A DNA stretch of 64,000 nucleotides from Ruminococcaceae bacterium UBA3818 (GCA_002369315.1 DFDW01000019.1:30294-94293), one strand, 5' to 3'. Shown: positions 51,178 through 60,540, counted from the stretch's first letter. Made by a program: numbers and translations. The notes: a model not told the origin generated them from the sequence alone.

Positions 51178-52803
51178 ATGGGAAAGCGGATTGTTTCTTT
51201 ATTTGGCATCCTGATTGTTTTGTTCAGTTTTATGATCTGGCGGCTTTCCTGGCTCATACGAAAAGAGGATTTTGCGCAGGCGGCTGCCCGGCAGAGCACT
51301 TATACGCTGGAAGTCTGCCAAAGCCGGGGAGTGATTTACGATTGTCAGGGCCAAAGGCTGGTGAACGATCAGTTGCGTTATCTGGCGGCGGTCCTGCCAT
51401 CCAACGAAAGTGCCGCCGCGCTGCGAAGCCAATTTGCTTCCGCAAATTTATGGCGAGAGCAAATGAGCAGCAGGGCACCCTTTTTGCTCGAAGTGGATAC
51501 AGACGCGGTGCAGGGGGAGAATGTGGAAGTCTTTTCGGTGCCGGAACGCTATTCGATGGACTACACCGCTGTGCATATCGTTGGCTATGTGGACGCCGAT
51601 GGTGTAGGGCAGACGGGCATCGAGCGGATTTATCAGGATTTTTTGGAGCGTTCGGGAGAAAAAATCAAGGTTCGCTACCAAATTGACGCGATTGGCCGTG
51701 CGCTGACAGGAAGCGGCGTTGAAATTTTGCGGGAAGGCAATCCGTCCGACGGCGTGGTATTGACGCTCCATAAAGGCTTGCAGCAGGCGTGCGAGCGGAT
51801 TTTAAGCGGAGCGGGAGTCAAAGGCGCCATTTTGGTGATGGATCTTGCCGACGGAGGCCTTCGGGCAGTGGCCAGCGCGCCGGGTTTCGACCCGCGCAAC
51901 GTAGCTGGGTCGATGGATGATCCGGACAGTCCGCTGATCAACCGGGCGCTGGGCGCTTACGCTGTAGGCTCAACCTTTAAGCTTCTGATAGCTGCTGCCG
52001 CGCTGGAGCAGGGGATCTCTCCCAAACAGACCTATACCTGCGACGGATGGCTGGATGTAAGCGGTCAGATTTTTAAATGCAACCAACTGGCAGGCCACGG
52101 CGAAATAGACATGGAACAGGCGATCGCCCATTCCTGTAACTGCTATTTTATTCAATTGGCCCGACAGATTGGCGCCCAGAGTCTGCGGGAAATGGCGATT
52201 CGATTTGGTTTTTCCCAGGCAGATATGCTGGCAGAAACCTTGCAGACCGCCAAGGGGACTTTGCCGGATGCCGAACAGCTGGAGAATCCGGCAGAACTTG
52301 CCAACTTCGGATTCGGGCAGGGCCTTCTGACGGCGACGCCCGTCCAGATTTGCAAAATGCTTGCCGCGATCGCTGACGGCGGCAAGCTTTTATCGCCTCG
52401 ACTAATCGAGGGAATTTATACAAACGGCACGCTGCAGAAAGAAGCTTCTTTTTCCGCCAATCAGGTGCTTTCGGAAAAAACGGCCGGCCTTTTGCGCGAA
52501 TTTATGAAAACGGTGGTCAGAGAAGGTTCCGGAAAACTGGCTATTCCCAAAACGGGAGGAGCGGGCGGTAAGACGGCTTCTGCCCAGACAGGAATATTCG
52601 ACGAACAGGGGGAAGAGATTGTTCATGCATGGTTTGGCGGGTTTTATCCGGAAAAAGACCCACGGTTTGCGATTGTCGTTTTTGTGGAAAACGGCCAGTC
52701 CGGCAACCAGGTGGCGGCTCCGCTGTTTTCCCAGGTGGCGGACAGCCTTTGGGGATTGGGGCTGGCGCAAAGCGGGGAAAAGCAGACAATAATGGTTGAA
52801 TAA
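51178..52803 (+). CDS. Penicillin-binding transpeptidase (PBP2-like)
   Basis: A 541-residue class B PBP: one N-terminal membrane segment (about 5-24), a dimerisation domain, and a transpeptidase domain with STFK (catalytic Ser), SCN (in HSCNCYF) and KTA (in GGKTASAQTG; KTG is usual). The start at 51178 has GAGGAG about 10 bases upstream; the open frame extends much further upstream into AT-rich DNA without support. No PASTA domains. Role (division, elongation or sporulation) is not fixed. Confidence 0.88.
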   Translation: MGKRIVSLFGILIVLFSFMIWRLSWLIRKEDFAQAAARQSTYTLEVCQSRGVIYDCQGQRLVNDQLRYLAAVLPSNESAAALRSQFASANLWREQMSSRAPFLLEVDTDAVQGENVEVFSVPERYSMDYTAVHIVGYVDADGVGQTGIERIYQDFLERSGEKIKVRYQIDAIGRALTGSGVEILREGNPSDGVVLTLHKGLQQACERILSGAGVKGAILVMDLADGGLRAVASAPGFDPRNVAGSMDDPDSPLINRALGAYAVGSTFKLLIAAAALEQGISPKQTYTCDGWLDVSGQIFKCNQLAGHGEIDMEQAIAHSCNCYFIQLARQIGAQSLREMAIRFGFSQADMLAETLQTAKGTLPDAEQLENPAELANFGFGQGLLTATPVQICKMLAAIADGGKLLSPRLIEGIYTNGTLQKEASFSANQVLSEKTAGLLREFMKTVVREGSGKLAIPKTGGAGGKTASAQTGIFDEQGEEIVHAWFGGFYPEKDPRFAIVVFVENGQSGNQVAAPLFSQVADSLWGLGLAQSGEKQTIMVE

Positions 52804-52945
52804 ATTTAAAAAATATGATAGGATAAAAAACGATAACAGTGAGGCTATTCGGTCTGCAGGCGGGGCTCGGGCCTTTTTGGCCGGGCTTGAAAGAATGGCA
52901 AATGGCCTGCTTTGTCAAAATTCAGACAGCAAGGAGGATCATGAA

Positions 52946-53818
52946 TTGAGTGAGAAAAAATTTGTGATCATCACCGATACCAATGCGGATTTTCCTGTGG
53001 AATATCTGAAAAATCACGGGCTGGGGCGGCTGTGCCTGAGCTTTTCGGTGAATGGGGAGACTTTTTGCGCAGATAAAGACGCGATCGACGAGCATGCATT
53101 CTATGATCAGATGCGCGCTGGCGCCGATGTGAAAACCATGCAGGTTAACCCGGAACAGGCAAAGAGCTACTTTGAGAAGTATTTGAAAGACGGCATAGAA
53201 GTGTTGTATCTGGCGTTTTCTTCCGGACTCAGCGGCAGCTATAACAGCGCTTTGATCGCGGCGGAAGAGTTAAAAGAAGAATACGCCGACCTGCGGGTCG
53301 TTGTGGTAGATACTTTGTGCGCCTCTTTGGGGCAGGGCCTTTTGACCCACTATGCCGTTACCATGAAAGAGACGGGCAAATCGCTGGATGAGATCGTTTC
53401 CTGGGTGGAAGAAAACAAGTTGCATGTGTGCCATATGTTTACGGTGGATGATTTGAATCATCTGTACCGGGGCGGACGGGTTTCCAAAACGACCGCCATG
53501 CTGGGTACCGTTCTCAACATCAAGCCGCTTTTGCATGTAAACGATGAGGGTAAACTGATCCCGTTGGGAAAAGTTCGGGGGAGAAAACAATCTCTGATCG
53601 AACTGGTCAATATGATGGAGGAACGCATCGGATCCTATCACAACGAGATTTTCTTCATCAGCCATGGGGATTGTTTGGATGACGCGAAATTTGTAGCTGC
53701 AGAAGTGCAGAAGCGTTTTGGCATTCAGAAACATCTGATCAATTTTGTAGGGCCGACCATTGGTGCACATTCCGGCCCCGGCACCGTTGCGCTGTTTTTC
53801 CTGGGAGAGAAGCGGTAA
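52946..53818 (+). CDS. DegV family fatty-acid-binding protein
   Basis: A 290-residue two-domain protein that in Firmicutes binds fatty acids for the FakA kinase. FVIITDTNADFP, FSSGLSGSYNSA and GGRVSK are family motifs. It starts with TTG at 52946, supported by AAGGAGG 8 bases upstream. No fakA gene is nearby. Confidence 0.9.
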   Translation: MSEKKFVIITDTNADFPVEYLKNHGLGRLCLSFSVNGETFCADKDAIDEHAFYDQMRAGADVKTMQVNPEQAKSYFEKYLKDGIEVLYLAFSSGLSGSYNSALIAAEELKEEYADLRVVVVDTLCASLGQGLLTHYAVTMKETGKSLDEIVSWVEENKLHVCHMFTVDDLNHLYRGGRVSKTTAMLGTVLNIKPLLHVNDEGKLIPLGKVRGRKQSLIELVNMMEERIGSYHNEIFFISHGDCLDDAKFVAAEVQKRFGIQKHLINFVGPTIGAHSGPGTVALFFLGEKR

Positions 53819-53837
53819 ACCGGCAAAAATACGATCA

Positions 53838-53868
53838 AAGCGCAGGACAAAACATCCTGCGCTTTTCC
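53838..53868 (+). terminator. Terminator after degV
   Basis: AAAGCGCAGGA and TCCTGCGCTTT form an 11-bp stem followed by T. Confidence 0.8.
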
Positions 53869-53933
53869 ATTTTTTGGATGGGATGAATGACCGCTTTTCG
53901 AGGGATACTTCCTGATAAAGGAGGAAATGCGAA

Positions 53934-54143
53934 GTGGAAAATCGTGTGACATTTACTGTAACCGGCCTCTCAGGGGCGGGCGCAGCGGAAAAAATCCGGG
54001 AAAAACTTTACGGCATCAGCGGAGTGGATACGGTGGATTTTAACCGGGAAAAAAATCAGCTGGTGATTTGCGGTATGGAACTGGAACGGACAGATCTGGC
54101 GGATCGCATTTGCGACATGGGGTTTGAGGTGCTGGAGGGGTAG
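53934..54143 (+). CDS. HMA-fold protein without the CxxC metal site
   Basis: A 69-residue ferredoxin-like beta-alpha-beta-beta-alpha-beta protein (VTFTVTGLSGAGAAEKIRE...VDTVDFN...DMGFEV), like copper chaperones, but the GMTCxxC loop is GLSGAGA, so it cannot bind metal in the usual way. It starts with GTG at 53934 with AAGGAGG upstream. Function unknown. Confidence 0.65.
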   Translation: MENRVTFTVTGLSGAGAAEKIREKLYGISGVDTVDFNREKNQLVICGMELERTDLADRICDMGFEVLEG

Positions 54144-54169
54144 AAAATCCATTTTCCCGCAGGAAGCTA

Positions 54170-54198
54170 TTGTCAAATGAAGAAAAGTAAGATATAAT
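54170..54198 (+). promoter_or_regulatory. Promoter of the SRP RNA transcript
   Basis: TTGTCA (54170-54175) and TATAAT (54193-54198), spacer 17. Transcription would start near 54205, some 125 bases before the mature RNA. Confidence 0.75.
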
Positions 54199-54330
54199 AA
54201 AAAAGACGGTCTGGGAATGCCGCGCTTTTGCGTGTTTTTGGCAAAATGCCAAATGCGGTATCAGGCGAGGTGCTCTTTTGAAAGACGGCGGCGAAAGGCC
54301 GGATGAAAGCGAAAACTCCGCCGAAGGCGG

Positions 54331-54595
54331 ACAAAACAGACGGGCGGTGTTCCAAAGGCGCTGCCGTAAGATGGGCTGCGGTGCTTGCAAAGCCAGCAGC
54401 GAAAGCAACGAAACAGACAGGATAATACCGGTTTTGTCATGAGGGTATGCGGGTCCTGTGCGACAAGGCGCTGTGAACCATGTCAGGCGGGGAACCGAGC
54501 AGCATTAAGCAGCTGTTTTTGTGCGCCGCAGTCAACCTGTGTGCCCTTGTGAGAGAACCGGTGTTCAGCACAATCGGGTGCCCTGTCTGTTTTGT
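54331..54595 (+). ncRNA. ffs: Signal recognition particle RNA, large (Alu-containing) type
   Basis: Domain IV is unmistakable: TGAACCATGTCAGGCGG, tetraloop GGAA (54491-54494), CCGAGCAGCATTAAG. The long arm pairs over at least 12 consecutive positions (GGGTATGCGGGT with ACCTGTGTGCCC) and continues outward. The two ends pair as AAAACAGACGGG with CCCTGTCTGTTTT, enclosing an Alu-like region with GGCTGCGGTGC. Length about 265 bases fits the Bacillus/Clostridium type. The ends are estimated from pairing; processing from a longer precursor, as in B. subtilis, is likely. Confidence 0.85.
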
Positions 54596-54628
54596 ATATC
54601 TGCATTTTGCCGTGGAAGGAGCGAGACG

Positions 54629-56263
54629 ATGTATCAGGCGCTGTACCGAAAATACCGGCCCAGAACTTTTGACGATGTGGTGGGTCAGTCCCATATTACC
54701 CGCACCTTGCAAAACGAGGTGAAAACCGGCAAAACAGCGCACGCATACCTGTTTACCGGCTCCCGTGGTACCGGCAAAACCACCTGCTCCAAGATTTTGG
54801 CAAAGGCGGTCAACTGTCCGCACACGCAGGACGGAAACCCCTGCGGAGAATGTGAAATCTGCCGGGGAATAGATGACGGCACGGTGATGGATGTGTTGGA
54901 AATCGACGCGGCCAGCAACAATGGCGTGGATAATATCCGCCAGCTGCGGGAGGACGCTTATTTCGCACCGGGCCAGGCAAAATACCGGGTCTATATCATC
55001 GACGAAACACATATGCTCAGCACTGGTGCGTTTAACGCACTGCTAAAAATTATGGAAGAACCGCCGCCGCACGTTTTGTTTATCCTGGCTACAACAGAGG
55101 TTCACAAAGTCCCGGCGACGATCCTTTCCCGCTGCCAGCGGTTTGATTTCCGCCGGATCGGCAGTGAGGATATTGCGGGATATCTGGAAAAAATCGCTCA
55201 AAAAGAGGGTGTTGTGCTGGAACATAGCGCCGGCCTTTTGATCGGAAAACTGGCGGATGGCGGTATGCGCGACGCGGTTTCGCTTTTGGATTTGTGCATT
55301 TCCCACGGCGGTGCGGTTACGGCGGAGGTGGTTGCCCAGGCGGCGGGATTGGCCGGTTCCGGCCATCTTTTGGCGCTGGCAAAGGCATTTTCCGAAAAAA
55401 ATACCGCTTCTTCGCTGGAACAGATCGGAACGCTGCACGATAAATCCATGGATATGGAGCGGCTGTGCGGCGATTTGGTCGCGTTTTACCGGGATTTGAT
55501 GCTTTTAAAAACCGTAGAAAAGCCGGAACGGCTGATTGTAGCTTTGCCGGAAGAAATGGAAGAGATGAAGCCTCTGGCGAAACGGCTGTCTTTGTCGCAG
55601 ATTTTATACACCCTTTCCGTCCTGCAGGAGGCGCAAAACCGTATGTCCCGTACGGCAAACCGGCGCACGGAACTGGAAATGTCGGTCGTTCGCATCTGCA
55701 ATCCGGCGATGGACAGCTCTGCCGATTCGATACTGGCCCGGCTGGAGGATCTGGAGGCGGCAGTACGCCGGGGCGTTTTGGCCGATCCTCCCGCTTTGTC
55801 AGAGGGACGGGCGGATGAAGAAGCGCCAGTGGCGAAAGGACGTCCGAAACCGGAGAAGCAGGAGGCTGTTTTGGCGGCGCAGGCCGAACCTGCCGCAAAA
55901 ACGGTGGTATCCGCTTTGGGCGATTTGTCCGAAGCGCAGCCTTTCGGCGCCTGGCAGGAAGTTCTCGGCAGGCTGCTGAAAACAAATCCGCCGCTGTTTG
56001 CGGCGCTGAAAAATTCCGACGCGTATGAAAAAGGGGATTTGATGCTGATTGACGCGAAGAACGATTTGTTTTTCAAGTTGATTCGGGAAAATGAATTTGC
56101 CAAGGATTCGCTGCGGGACGCTTTGTTGGCGCAGACCGGCCGCCGGTATCGGCTGGGTCCGTACCGGCCGCAGGGGCAGTCGCCGGCGAAACCGGAAGCA
56201 GATCCGCTGGAAACGCTTTTGCGGTCAGCAAAAACTGCGGGAATACCGGTGGAGGAAAAATGA
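54629..56263 (+). CDS. dnaX: DnaX, DNA polymerase III gamma/tau subunit
   Basis: Clamp-loader ATPase of 544 residues. Walker A GSRGTGKT (44-51), a zinc module with cysteines 63, 72, 75 and 78, sensor LATTEVHKVPATILSRCQRF, and a variable Ala/Glu/Pro-rich linker (about 370-450) before the tau C-terminus. The start at 54629 has GGAAGGA 8 bases upstream. Operon dnaX-ebfC-recR, preceded by the SRP RNA gene as in B. subtilis. Confidence 0.95.
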   Translation: MYQALYRKYRPRTFDDVVGQSHITRTLQNEVKTGKTAHAYLFTGSRGTGKTTCSKILAKAVNCPHTQDGNPCGECEICRGIDDGTVMDVLEIDAASNNGVDNIRQLREDAYFAPGQAKYRVYIIDETHMLSTGAFNALLKIMEEPPPHVLFILATTEVHKVPATILSRCQRFDFRRIGSEDIAGYLEKIAQKEGVVLEHSAGLLIGKLADGGMRDAVSLLDLCISHGGAVTAEVVAQAAGLAGSGHLLALAKAFSEKNTASSLEQIGTLHDKSMDMERLCGDLVAFYRDLMLLKTVEKPERLIVALPEEMEEMKPLAKRLSLSQILYTLSVLQEAQNRMSRTANRRTELEMSVVRICNPAMDSSADSILARLEDLEAAVRRGVLADPPALSEGRADEEAPVAKGRPKPEKQEAVLAAQAEPAAKTVVSALGDLSEAQPFGAWQEVLGRLLKTNPPLFAALKNSDAYEKGDLMLIDAKNDLFFKLIRENEFAKDSLRDALLAQTGRRYRLGPYRPQGQSPAKPEADPLETLLRSAKTAGIPVEEK

Positions 56264-56325
56264 TGTCATCAGGCGGTACTGCCTGGGATAGATGAAGCAA
56301 GTGGACGAAAGGAATGGAGATTACA

Positions 56326-56676
56326 ATGAAAGCAAGATTACCGCAGGGTTACGGCGGCGGCGCCGCCAGCAATATGCAGGGAATGCTCAAGCAGGCGCAG
56401 AAAATGCAGGCGCAGATCGCGCAGGTGCAAGCCCAGCTGGAGGAAAAAGAACATACGGTGAGCGTTGGCGGCGGCGCGGTCGAAGTGGTGATGTCCGGCA
56501 AAAAGGAACTCAAAGCGCTGACGATCAAGCCGGAAGTCGTGGATCCGGAAGATATCGAAATGCTGCAGGATCTGGTGATTTCCGCTGTCAATGAAGTAAT
56601 CCGTGAAATTGAGGATGAATCTGCGAAAGAAATGGAGAAAATCTCCGGTGGCATGAACCTGCCGGGGCTGTTCTAA
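56326..56676 (+). CDS. ebfC: YbaB/EbfC nucleoid-associated protein
   Basis: A 116-residue DNA-binding dimer. QGMLKQAQKMQAQIAQVQ and VSVGGGAVEVVMSGKKELKALTI are diagnostic. GGAG 6 bases before 56326 sets the start; an ATG at 56314 is possible. Five bases separate it from recR. Confidence 0.93.
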   Translation: MKARLPQGYGGGAASNMQGMLKQAQKMQAQIAQVQAQLEEKEHTVSVGGGAVEVVMSGKKELKALTIKPEVVDPEDIEMLQDLVISAVNEVIREIEDESAKEMEKISGGMNLPGLF

Positions 56677-56680
56677 ATCT

Positions 56681-57280
56681 ATGGGATACAATGTATTGCC
56701 GCTGACCCGCCTGATTGAACATTTTGAGCGGCTGCCCGGCATCGGGAAAAAGTCTGCCCAGAGGCTGGCGTTCTATGTGCTGAATTTGCCCAAGGAAAAG
56801 GCACTGGATTTTGCCAACTGCATCGTAGAGGCGCAGGAAAAAATCAAACACTGCAAAGTCTGTCAGAATCTGACTGACGAGGAGCTGTGTCCCATCTGCC
56901 AGGATACCTCGCGGGATGACAGCGTTGTCTGCGTGGTAGAGGGTCCCAGGGACGTGCTGGCTTTTGAGCGGACAAAAGAGTATAATGGGCTGTACCATGT
57001 TCTGCATGGCCTGATTTCGCCGATGGATGGAATCGGCCCCGATCAGCTGTATGTCAAGGAGCTTCTGCAGCGTATCGGCCAGGGTAGGATCAAGGAGGTC
57101 ATTATGGCCACCAATCCCACTGTGGAAGGAGAGGCTACCGCTATGTACCTGTCCCGGCTGATTAAGCCGTTGGGCGTTAAAGTGACGCGGCTGGCTTACG
57201 GAATTCCTGTGGGCAGCAACCTGGAATATGCCGATGAAGTAACGCTTTACCGCGCGCTGGAAGGACGCAGCGAACTGTAG
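56681..57280 (+). CDS. recR: RecR, recombination mediator
   Basis: A 199-residue ring-forming partner of RecF and RecO. Helix-hairpin-helix (FERLPGIGKKSAQRLAF), zinc finger CKVCQ...CPIC, and Toprim domain VCVVEGPRDVLAFE. Typical dnaX-ebfC-recR order. Confidence 0.95.
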   Translation: MGYNVLPLTRLIEHFERLPGIGKKSAQRLAFYVLNLPKEKALDFANCIVEAQEKIKHCKVCQNLTDEELCPICQDTSRDDSVVCVVEGPRDVLAFERTKEYNGLYHVLHGLISPMDGIGPDQLYVKELLQRIGQGRIKEVIMATNPTVEGEATAMYLSRLIKPLGVKVTRLAYGIPVGSNLEYADEVTLYRALEGRSEL

Positions 57281-57297
57281 GCTTTAGATGAAAATTT

Positions 57298-57325
57298 CCC
57301 CGCCCCTTTTGTATAAGGGGCGGGG
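57298..57325. terminator. Hairpin after recR
   Basis: CCCCGCCCCTT and AAGGGGCGGGG form a perfect 11-bp stem. There is no T-run on the plus strand, so its strength is uncertain. Confidence 0.5.
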
Positions 57326-57363
57326 AATGCCACTTTTACCGAAATGGATAAAGGAGGGGCAAA

Positions 57364-58557
57364 ATGGGGCAGGAATTCGATTTTGATACGCTGGCTGACC
57401 GGGAAAATATTGGCTGCATGAAGCTTTTGGAGACGCCAAACATCGTGAAAAAGGCGGGGCTGATCAGCTTTGCTGGGGCAGAGGCGGATTTTAAAACAGC
57501 GCCGGTGATCATAGATGGGATCATCCGCCGGGCGCAGAACGGTTTTCTGGGTTATACGGTGCCGGATGAAGCATACCGTTCGACCATCTGCAGCTGGATG
57601 CGAAAAGAGCGGCACTGGCAGATCGAGCCGGAATGGATCGTCCCTGCCGGAGGTACCATCCGTTCGGTTGCCACGGCGATTCGGATGACGATCCAGCCGG
57701 GGGAAGGGATGATCGTCCAGCCGCCGGTCTATCACCGCTACAAACAGGCGGCGGACCGTACCGGCCGGAAAACGGTTTATAATCCGCTGAAATTGGTAGA
57801 TGGACGGTACGAAATGGATTTCGGCCATTTGGAGCGATGTATGGCAAATCCGAATAACCGCCTGATGATCCTGTGCAACCCACATAACCCCATCGGGCAG
57901 GTTTGGCGTCCGGAGGATCTGGCAAAGGTAGCCCGGCTGGCGCGTCAGTATCAGGTAACGGTGTTCAGCGACGAGATTTTTGCCGAAACGGTGTATAACG
58001 GCCACTGGACCCAGCCGTACAGCGAAGCGCCGGATGCCTGGGAGCATGCGATCGTTTCCACCTCTTTGGGCAAAGCGTTCAGTTTGACCGGCGTGAATTT
58101 TGCCAATCTGATTATCCCGAACCGAGGATTGAGAGAGGCATTTATCGCGCAGCGAAACGCCGACCATTATGGCAGCATCGAACCGCTGGCCCATGCGGCG
58201 ATGATGGCAGCCTATACCGATGAAGGCGCCCGGTGGGTGCGGGCGATGAACGATTATGTGCTGGATAATATCCGCCTGGTACGCGGCTTTTTCAATCAGC
58301 ACCTGCCGCAGGTCAGCGCTTTTGAAAGCGAAGGAGCGTTCATTTTGTGGATCGACTGGCGGGGCCTTGGCCTGCCGCAAGATGAGCTGCATGTGTTTTT
58401 GGAAGAACAGGCTCTGTTTTTGACCGACCGGGGCGAAGAATACGGACCCGGCGGGGAAGGCTTCACCCGGATGAATATGGCTTCTCCGCGCGCTGAGGTG
58501 AAAAAAGTGCTGGATCGTTTGCTGTGTGCCGCAAAACAGAGAGGATTTGCGCGGTAG
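57364..58557 (+). CDS. PLP-dependent aminotransferase, MalY/PatB type
   Basis: A 397-residue fold-type I enzyme of the group that includes cystathionine beta-lyases. LCNPHNPIGQVW, FSDEIFAE and STSLGKAFSLTGVNFANLIIPN (PLP Schiff-base Lys in SLGKAFSL) are present. AAAGGAGG precedes the start. Substrate: C-S lyase or aminotransferase, not settled. Confidence 0.88.
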   Translation: MGQEFDFDTLADRENIGCMKLLETPNIVKKAGLISFAGAEADFKTAPVIIDGIIRRAQNGFLGYTVPDEAYRSTICSWMRKERHWQIEPEWIVPAGGTIRSVATAIRMTIQPGEGMIVQPPVYHRYKQAADRTGRKTVYNPLKLVDGRYEMDFGHLERCMANPNNRLMILCNPHNPIGQVWRPEDLAKVARLARQYQVTVFSDEIFAETVYNGHWTQPYSEAPDAWEHAIVSTSLGKAFSLTGVNFANLIIPNRGLREAFIAQRNADHYGSIEPLAHAAMMAAYTDEGARWVRAMNDYVLDNIRLVRGFFNQHLPQVSAFESEGAFILWIDWRGLGLPQDELHVFLEEQALFLTDRGEEYGPGGEGFTRMNMASPRAEVKKVLDRLLCAAKQRGFAR

Positions 58558-58618
58558 AAAAAACATGAATTCCGAAGGAAAAGGGCTTTCTTTGTAAAAA
58601 GGGGAAACATTCCTGTTG

Positions 58619-58647
58619 TTGACGAAAAGGCCGGGAAATGGTACAAT
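58619..58647 (+). promoter_or_regulatory. Promoter of smpB
   Basis: TTGACG (58619-58624) and TACAAT (58642-58647), spacer 17. Confidence 0.75.
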
Positions 58648-58679
58648 ATAACCCCACGTTTCGGGAAGGAGGAGATAGA

Positions 58680-59144
58680 ATGGATAAGGCCGGCACCAAA
58701 ACTATCGTGCAGAACCGTCAGGTGCGGCATGACTATTTTATCCTGGAATCCTACGAAGCGGGGATTGAGTTGTTCGGCACGGAGGTCAAATCGCTGCGGG
58801 CCGGAAAGGCCAATTTGAAAGACAGCTGGTGCGAAATCAAAGACGGCGAGTTGTTTGTCCGCGGAATGCATGTGAGTCCGTACGAGCAGGGCAATATTTT
58901 CAATCGGGATCCGGTGCGTCCCCGTCGGCTTTTGATGCACAAAAAAGAGATCCAAAAACTTTACGGGCAGCTGAAAACACAGGGGCTCACTTTGATTCCG
59001 GTGTCCTTATATTTGAAAGGCTCCCGGGTCAAGGTCCAGGTGGGTTTATGCAAGGGTAAAAAGCTGTACGATAAGCGGGATGATCTGGCTAAAAAAGCTG
59101 CAAAACGGGATGTGGAACGGGCGATAAAGGAAAGAAATCGCTGA
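58680..59144 (+). CDS. smpB: SmpB, tmRNA-binding protein
   Basis: A 154-residue trans-translation partner of tmRNA. GIELFGTEVKSLRAGKANLKDSW and LLMHKKEIQKLYG are family motifs, and a basic C-terminal tail (KRDDLAKKAAKRDVERAIKER) is complete. The start at 58680 has GGAGG upstream. ssrA follows directly. Confidence 0.96.
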   Translation: MDKAGTKTIVQNRQVRHDYFILESYEAGIELFGTEVKSLRAGKANLKDSWCEIKDGELFVRGMHVSPYEQGNIFNRDPVRPRRLLMHKKEIQKLYGQLKTQGLTLIPVSLYLKGSRVKVQVGLCKGKKLYDKRDDLAKKAAKRDVERAIKERNR

Positions 59145-59185
59145 AAAGACAAAGAAAATGCAAACGGTATTGCGTCAAAAAATCT

Positions 59186-59532
59186 GGGGGCGTAATGGTC
59201 TCGACGGGGATTTTGAAGCATGGGAAGCGAGTAGAGGCGCAGGACCTCTTAAAAACCTGACACTTTAAAATTAAACGACAACAATAACGTTGCATTTGCT
59301 GCTTAATTAAGCAGCCGTCCAACCGGATAGGACCATGGATTCGGATTGGGCGTCGATTAGTGGTGAACGTCGCCGTAAGGTGCCTCCCGCGCGGACGATG
59401 TACAGGAGGATACCAAGTCCTTTAGCTTGTTTGTCAGCGACTGGATGAGGGAATGGAAAGGACAAACTGCACTCGGAGATGCCTGTGTGGATAGATTTTC
59501 GGACAGGAGTTCGATTCTCCTCGCCTCCACCA
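59186..59532 (+). ncRNA. ssrA: tmRNA
   Basis: Starts GGGGGCG with the GTAATGGTCTCGACGGGG element and ends AGTTCGATTCTCCTCGCCTCCACCA; the first seven bases pair with CGCCTCC at 59522-59528 and CCA is encoded. The tag reading frame ends NDNNNVAFAA and stops at TAA (about 59282-59314). Length 347 bases is normal. smpB lies just upstream. Confidence 0.96.
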
Positions 59533-59590
59533 TAAGGTGCAAATCCGAACTCTTTATTTTTCGTAAAACACTGTTTCGGATTTGTTGTGC

Positions 59591-59629
59591 AAAAAGAGGA
59601 AGTAAGCTAAACGCTTGCTTCCTCTTTTT
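59591..59629. terminator. Bidirectional terminator after tmRNA
   Basis: AAAAAGAGGAAG and CTTCCTCTTTTT form the outer part of a near-perfect palindrome. It also follows the minus-strand holin fragment. Confidence 0.8.
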
Positions 59630-59840
59630 GCGTCAGCTTCAATTCCAGCACAGCCGCTTCGATAAGGTTTTCAATTTCTGCGGTGTTGAGGGTGAAGCCT
59701 TTGCTGTTCAAAAAGTCAATGACGTACTGCTTCTTTTCTTCACCTCTGCCAGCACCCACATAAATCATTTCAGCCGCTTCCACGGCAATGCTGGACAAAG
59801 CACCGGAAGAATCTGAAAATGCGGGTTTGACCGTAAGCAA
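59607..59840 (-). pseudogene. Phage holin (LLH family) C-terminal fragment
   Basis: 77 codons, of which about 55 match the C-terminus of LLH-type holins (VEAAEMIYVG, EEKKQYVIDFLNSKGF, EIENLIEAAVLEL). The N-terminal membrane segment is missing, and the first dozen codons overlap an unrelated plus-strand phage fragment. A decayed prophage gene. Confidence 0.65.
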
Positions 59841-60180
59841 TGCCGATCATGGCCCTGCCTTGTCAGAGCCTTATGAAGATGATATAATCGAGCCAAGAGA
59901 GAACCCGAACCACGACCCGCGAAACGGTAGATTTACCAGCGGAGGGAAGGGCAGCGGCAAGCGGAAAACCAAATATGCGCCGTCCACTCGGACAAACCAC
60001 AGCAAAATAAAAACGGGCCCGAAGAAATATGCCAAGTTGTGTAGTGCGTTCCGTACAAAGTACCCGGACGCAAAACAATCGGACGGTTTGTTATCTTTTA
60101 GTGATGGGGTATATATCTACAAAGCGATTGCAGCGGAAAATGGCGGAATAAACATTGAATCGCGCCGCAAAATCAAGTGA
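59825..60180 (+). pseudogene. Phage minor-capsid/head-type protein, C-terminal fragment
   Basis: The frame is open from 59788, but the recognisable part starts near LSEPYEDDIIEP. PNHDPRNGRFTSGGKGSGKRK is a tail typical of phage head-morphogenesis or portal-adjacent proteins, followed by a short basic domain ending SRRKIK. The 5' part is absent. It is read towards the other phage fragments. Confidence 0.5.
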
Positions 60181-60193
60181 AGGAGAACTGTCT

Positions 60194-60463
60194 ATGCAGC
60201 CGAAAAGAGACGCTTTTGTCATAAAAATGGAAGAACGATTTGCAGATTTTTTACACAGCGATGATGAATCGGTGCGCGATGGCGCGGAGTGGTTTATTTA
60301 CGGTTCACAACAATACGAAATCGAAGCAGAGGCGGAAGATTTCCTAAAAAAGAATCCCGATCCAACAGCTAAAGAACTAAATGCCTTTTTTGATCGCACA
60401 TGTCCCGGCGGCCTTGCGCCTGGGGACGACGGGGCGGATCTTTTGGACGATGACGATGAATAG
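60194..60463 (+). CDS. Small acidic protein in the prophage remnant
   Basis: An 89-residue hypothetical protein with a very acidic C-terminus (DDGADLLDDDDE). GAAGGAG 8 bases before the ATG at 60194 supports expression. It lies between head-type fragments, so it is probably phage-derived; function unknown. Confidence 0.55.
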   Translation: MQPKRDAFVIKMEERFADFLHSDDESVRDGAEWFIYGSQQYEIEAEAEDFLKKNPDPTAKELNAFFDRTCPGGLAPGDDGADLLDDDDE

Positions 60464-60540
60464 AGGGGAATAGAGTCCCAACAGGCACTTTGCCATATGG
60501 CAGGGTGCTTTTTTATTGCCCGTTTGAGGGGAGTGAGAGA

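Noticed and set aside
59563..59581. Sequence resembling two 17-mer half-sites fused head to head (TTCGTAAAAC then ACTGTTTCGGA), which could be an empty cassette junction.
   Set aside because: It lies inside a simple AAATCCGAA/TTCGGATTT hairpin after the tmRNA, lacks the inner and outer stems of the cassette ends, and the match is short.
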